Assembly (NCBI GenBank): GCA_033239125.1 | Contig: BSWB01000001.1 | Span: forward strand, 27,617,501 to 27,681,500 | Source of the DNA: Fagopyrum homotropicum | Taxonomy: Eukaryota; Streptophyta; Magnoliopsida; Caryophyllales; Polygonaceae | Length of the DNA: 64,000 bases | Direction: 5' to 3' | Shown: positions 62,304 to 64,000 of the stretch, in pieces | Numbering within the stretch: position 1 is the first letter of the stretch | Layout of the letters: every line of letters begins with the position of its first letter | Position numbers and translations under genes: made by a program | Notes under the pieces: generated by a model | Databases searched by the model: none | The model's input: the letters and a program-made list of their open reading frames with translations, nothing else | Told to the model about the DNA's origin: nothing

Positions 62304-64000
62304 AAAAAAAGATTAATTGGCTTAATTTGTGATTTAGTAAAAAAATTTAATCCGAGAAAAAACATAGGAGTGCCACGTCAGCATTAGTTTCGTATGTTTT
62401 AATAAAATATGCAGAATATATATGTATATTTAGTATATTGATAAAATAAGAATTACGAATTTAATAGTTCAACGGTCCAAGAATCAGTAGGTTACAAGGA
62501 CCCACAAATTAGTAGATCACAAGGACCCACAAGAGCACAACGACCCACAAATCATTAGGTCACAACGACCCAAAAATCATTAGGTCAAAACGACCAAAAA
62601 ATTAGTAGGTCACAATGATTACATACAAATACTAATCCGATATGATTAAGTATTATATTTGATTCTGACAAAAAGGTTCAGAAATGTATGAATTTTATAA
62701 GCCTCAAACACTCTACATCTATTTATACATGTTTTCGAAGTGTCATCCTTTCCTCATAACCGATGTGGAAGAACAAAAATCATATTTTACAAAATAACTA
62801 TTAATTAAAAAAAGATTTATTAGCTTAATTCATGATTTAGTAAAAAGTTTAATCCGAGAAAAAACGTGGGGGCGCCACGTCAGAATTAATGTCTTTTGTT
62901 TTAGTAAAGTATATAGAATATATATGTATAATTATTATATTGATAAAATACAAATTACGAATTTAATAGTTCAACGGTCCACAAATTAGTAGGTCACAAA
63001 CGACCCACAAATCAGTAGGTCACAAACGACCCACAAATCAGTAGGTTACAAACGACCCACAAATTAGTAGGTCACAAACGAACCACAAATCAGTAGGTCA
63101 CAACGAAAATTAGTAGATCACAATGACCCCCACAAATTAGTAGATCACAACTCATAACGACTCACAAATCAGTAGGTCACAACGACCCACAAATAAGTAG
63201 GTCACAACGATTCAAAAATCAGTAGTTCAGTAGGTCACAAACGACCCATATATCAATAGGTTACAAACGACACAAAAATTAATAGGTTACAACAACCCAC
63301 AAATTAATAGGTCACAAGGACCCATAAATCATTAGATCACAAGGACCGACAAATCATTAGGTCACAAGGACACAAGCATCAATAGGTCACAACGACCCAC
63401 AAGGTATTAGATTAAAACGACCCACAAATCATTAGGTTAAAATGACCTACAAATTAGTAGGTAACAACAATCTACATTCAAATACTAATCCGGTATGAAT
63501 AAGTATTATACTTGATTCTGACCAAAAGGTCCAAAAATGTATGCTTTGTATAATCTTCAAACCTTATAGGTCTATTTATAAATGTTGTCAAACTATCATA
63601 TTTCTCTAATAACCGATGTGGGATAACAAAATTTATATTTTATAAAATAATTATGGTTTAGTAAAAAAAGGATTTATTAGTTTAATTCGTGATTTAGTAA
63701 AAATTTAATCCGAGAAAAAACGTGGGGCGCCACGTCAGAATTATTGTCTTTTGTTTTAATAAATTATATTGATGTATATTTAGTATATTGATAAAATAAG
63801 AATTACGAATTTAATAGTTCAACGATCCACAAATCAGTAGGTCACAAACGACCACAAATCAGTAGTTTATACTAACCCACGAATCAGTAGGTCACAACGA
63901 CCCACGAATCAGTAGGTCACAACTACCCACAAATCAATAGGTCACAACAACCCACGAATCAATAGGTCACAACGACCCACAAATTCATAGGTCACAACTA
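62304..64000. repeat. Compound minisatellite
   Basis: Arrays of a roughly 25-bp unit (CACAAATCAGTAGGTCACAACGACC and variants) lie at about 62469-62625, 62970-63470 and 63825 to the right edge. Each array follows a shared AT-rich leader (GATTTAGTAAAAA...CGCCACGTCAG...TTTAATAGTTCAACG) starting near 62304, 62803 and 63661. The whole is a higher-order repeat of three units with array lengths that differ. No gene is present. Confidence 0.85.

Noticed and set aside
62469..64000. CRISPR-like look of short regular repeats
   Set aside because: The units are adjacent and degenerate with no unique spacers, and the DNA is plant nuclear.

Overview
The window is nuclear DNA from a flowering plant, most likely a eudicot. 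The evidence is intron-rich genes of plant-only families (ureide permease, plasmodesmal callose-binding protein, plant-type purple acid phosphatase), two nuclear tRNA genes, and plant retrotransposons of Athila, chromovirus-like Ty3 and SIRE/Maximus-like Copia types. All reading was by eye; exon borders were set by splice sites, phase and protein similarity, and no database was searched.

Layout. 1-5.83 kb: the 5' part of an Athila-like Ty3 element on the minus strand (LTR, tRNA-Asp-type primer site, one long open gag-pol frame running off the left edge). 5.96-11.66 kb: a degenerate tandem array (about 2.0-2.1 kb per full unit) of chimeric genes joining Agenet (plant Tudor-like) modules to an OTU-type cysteine protease module. 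11.67-27.00 kb: a Ty3 element inserted into the last array unit (5-bp TSD TTCCA), itself split inside its reverse transcriptase by a young, integrase-deleted Copia element at 13.77-22.75 kb (5-bp TSD AGCCC). 27.0-27.8 kb: the rest of the interrupted Agenet unit. 27.8-29.6 kb: intergenic DNA with a hAT MITE.

29.6-54.9 kb is the gene-bearing segment. It holds a PAP1/PAP27-type purple acid phosphatase (minus), a non-autonomous hAT element, an old Athila-type LTR remnant, a Helitron-like end, a PIF/Harbinger element carrying only its Myb-like ORF1, tRNA-Asn(GUU), a ureide permease (minus), tRNA-Pro(AGG, minus), an erlin/SPFH-domain gene (minus), a LINE remnant, an alpha/beta hydrolase (plus) and an X8-domain callose-binding protein (minus). 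The five complete genes are unrelated in function and show no operon-like arrangement.

54.9-64 kb is AT-rich and transposon-derived: a second hAT MITE, three Helitron 3' ends of one hairpin family, a broken Helitron helicase, and a compound 25-bp minisatellite reaching the right edge. The main points for follow-up are the Agenet-OTU chimeras, the two-level nest with intact target-site duplications, short palindromes dispersed through both the coding and non-coding parts of individual retroelements, and the stacked palindromes at the end of the PIF element.
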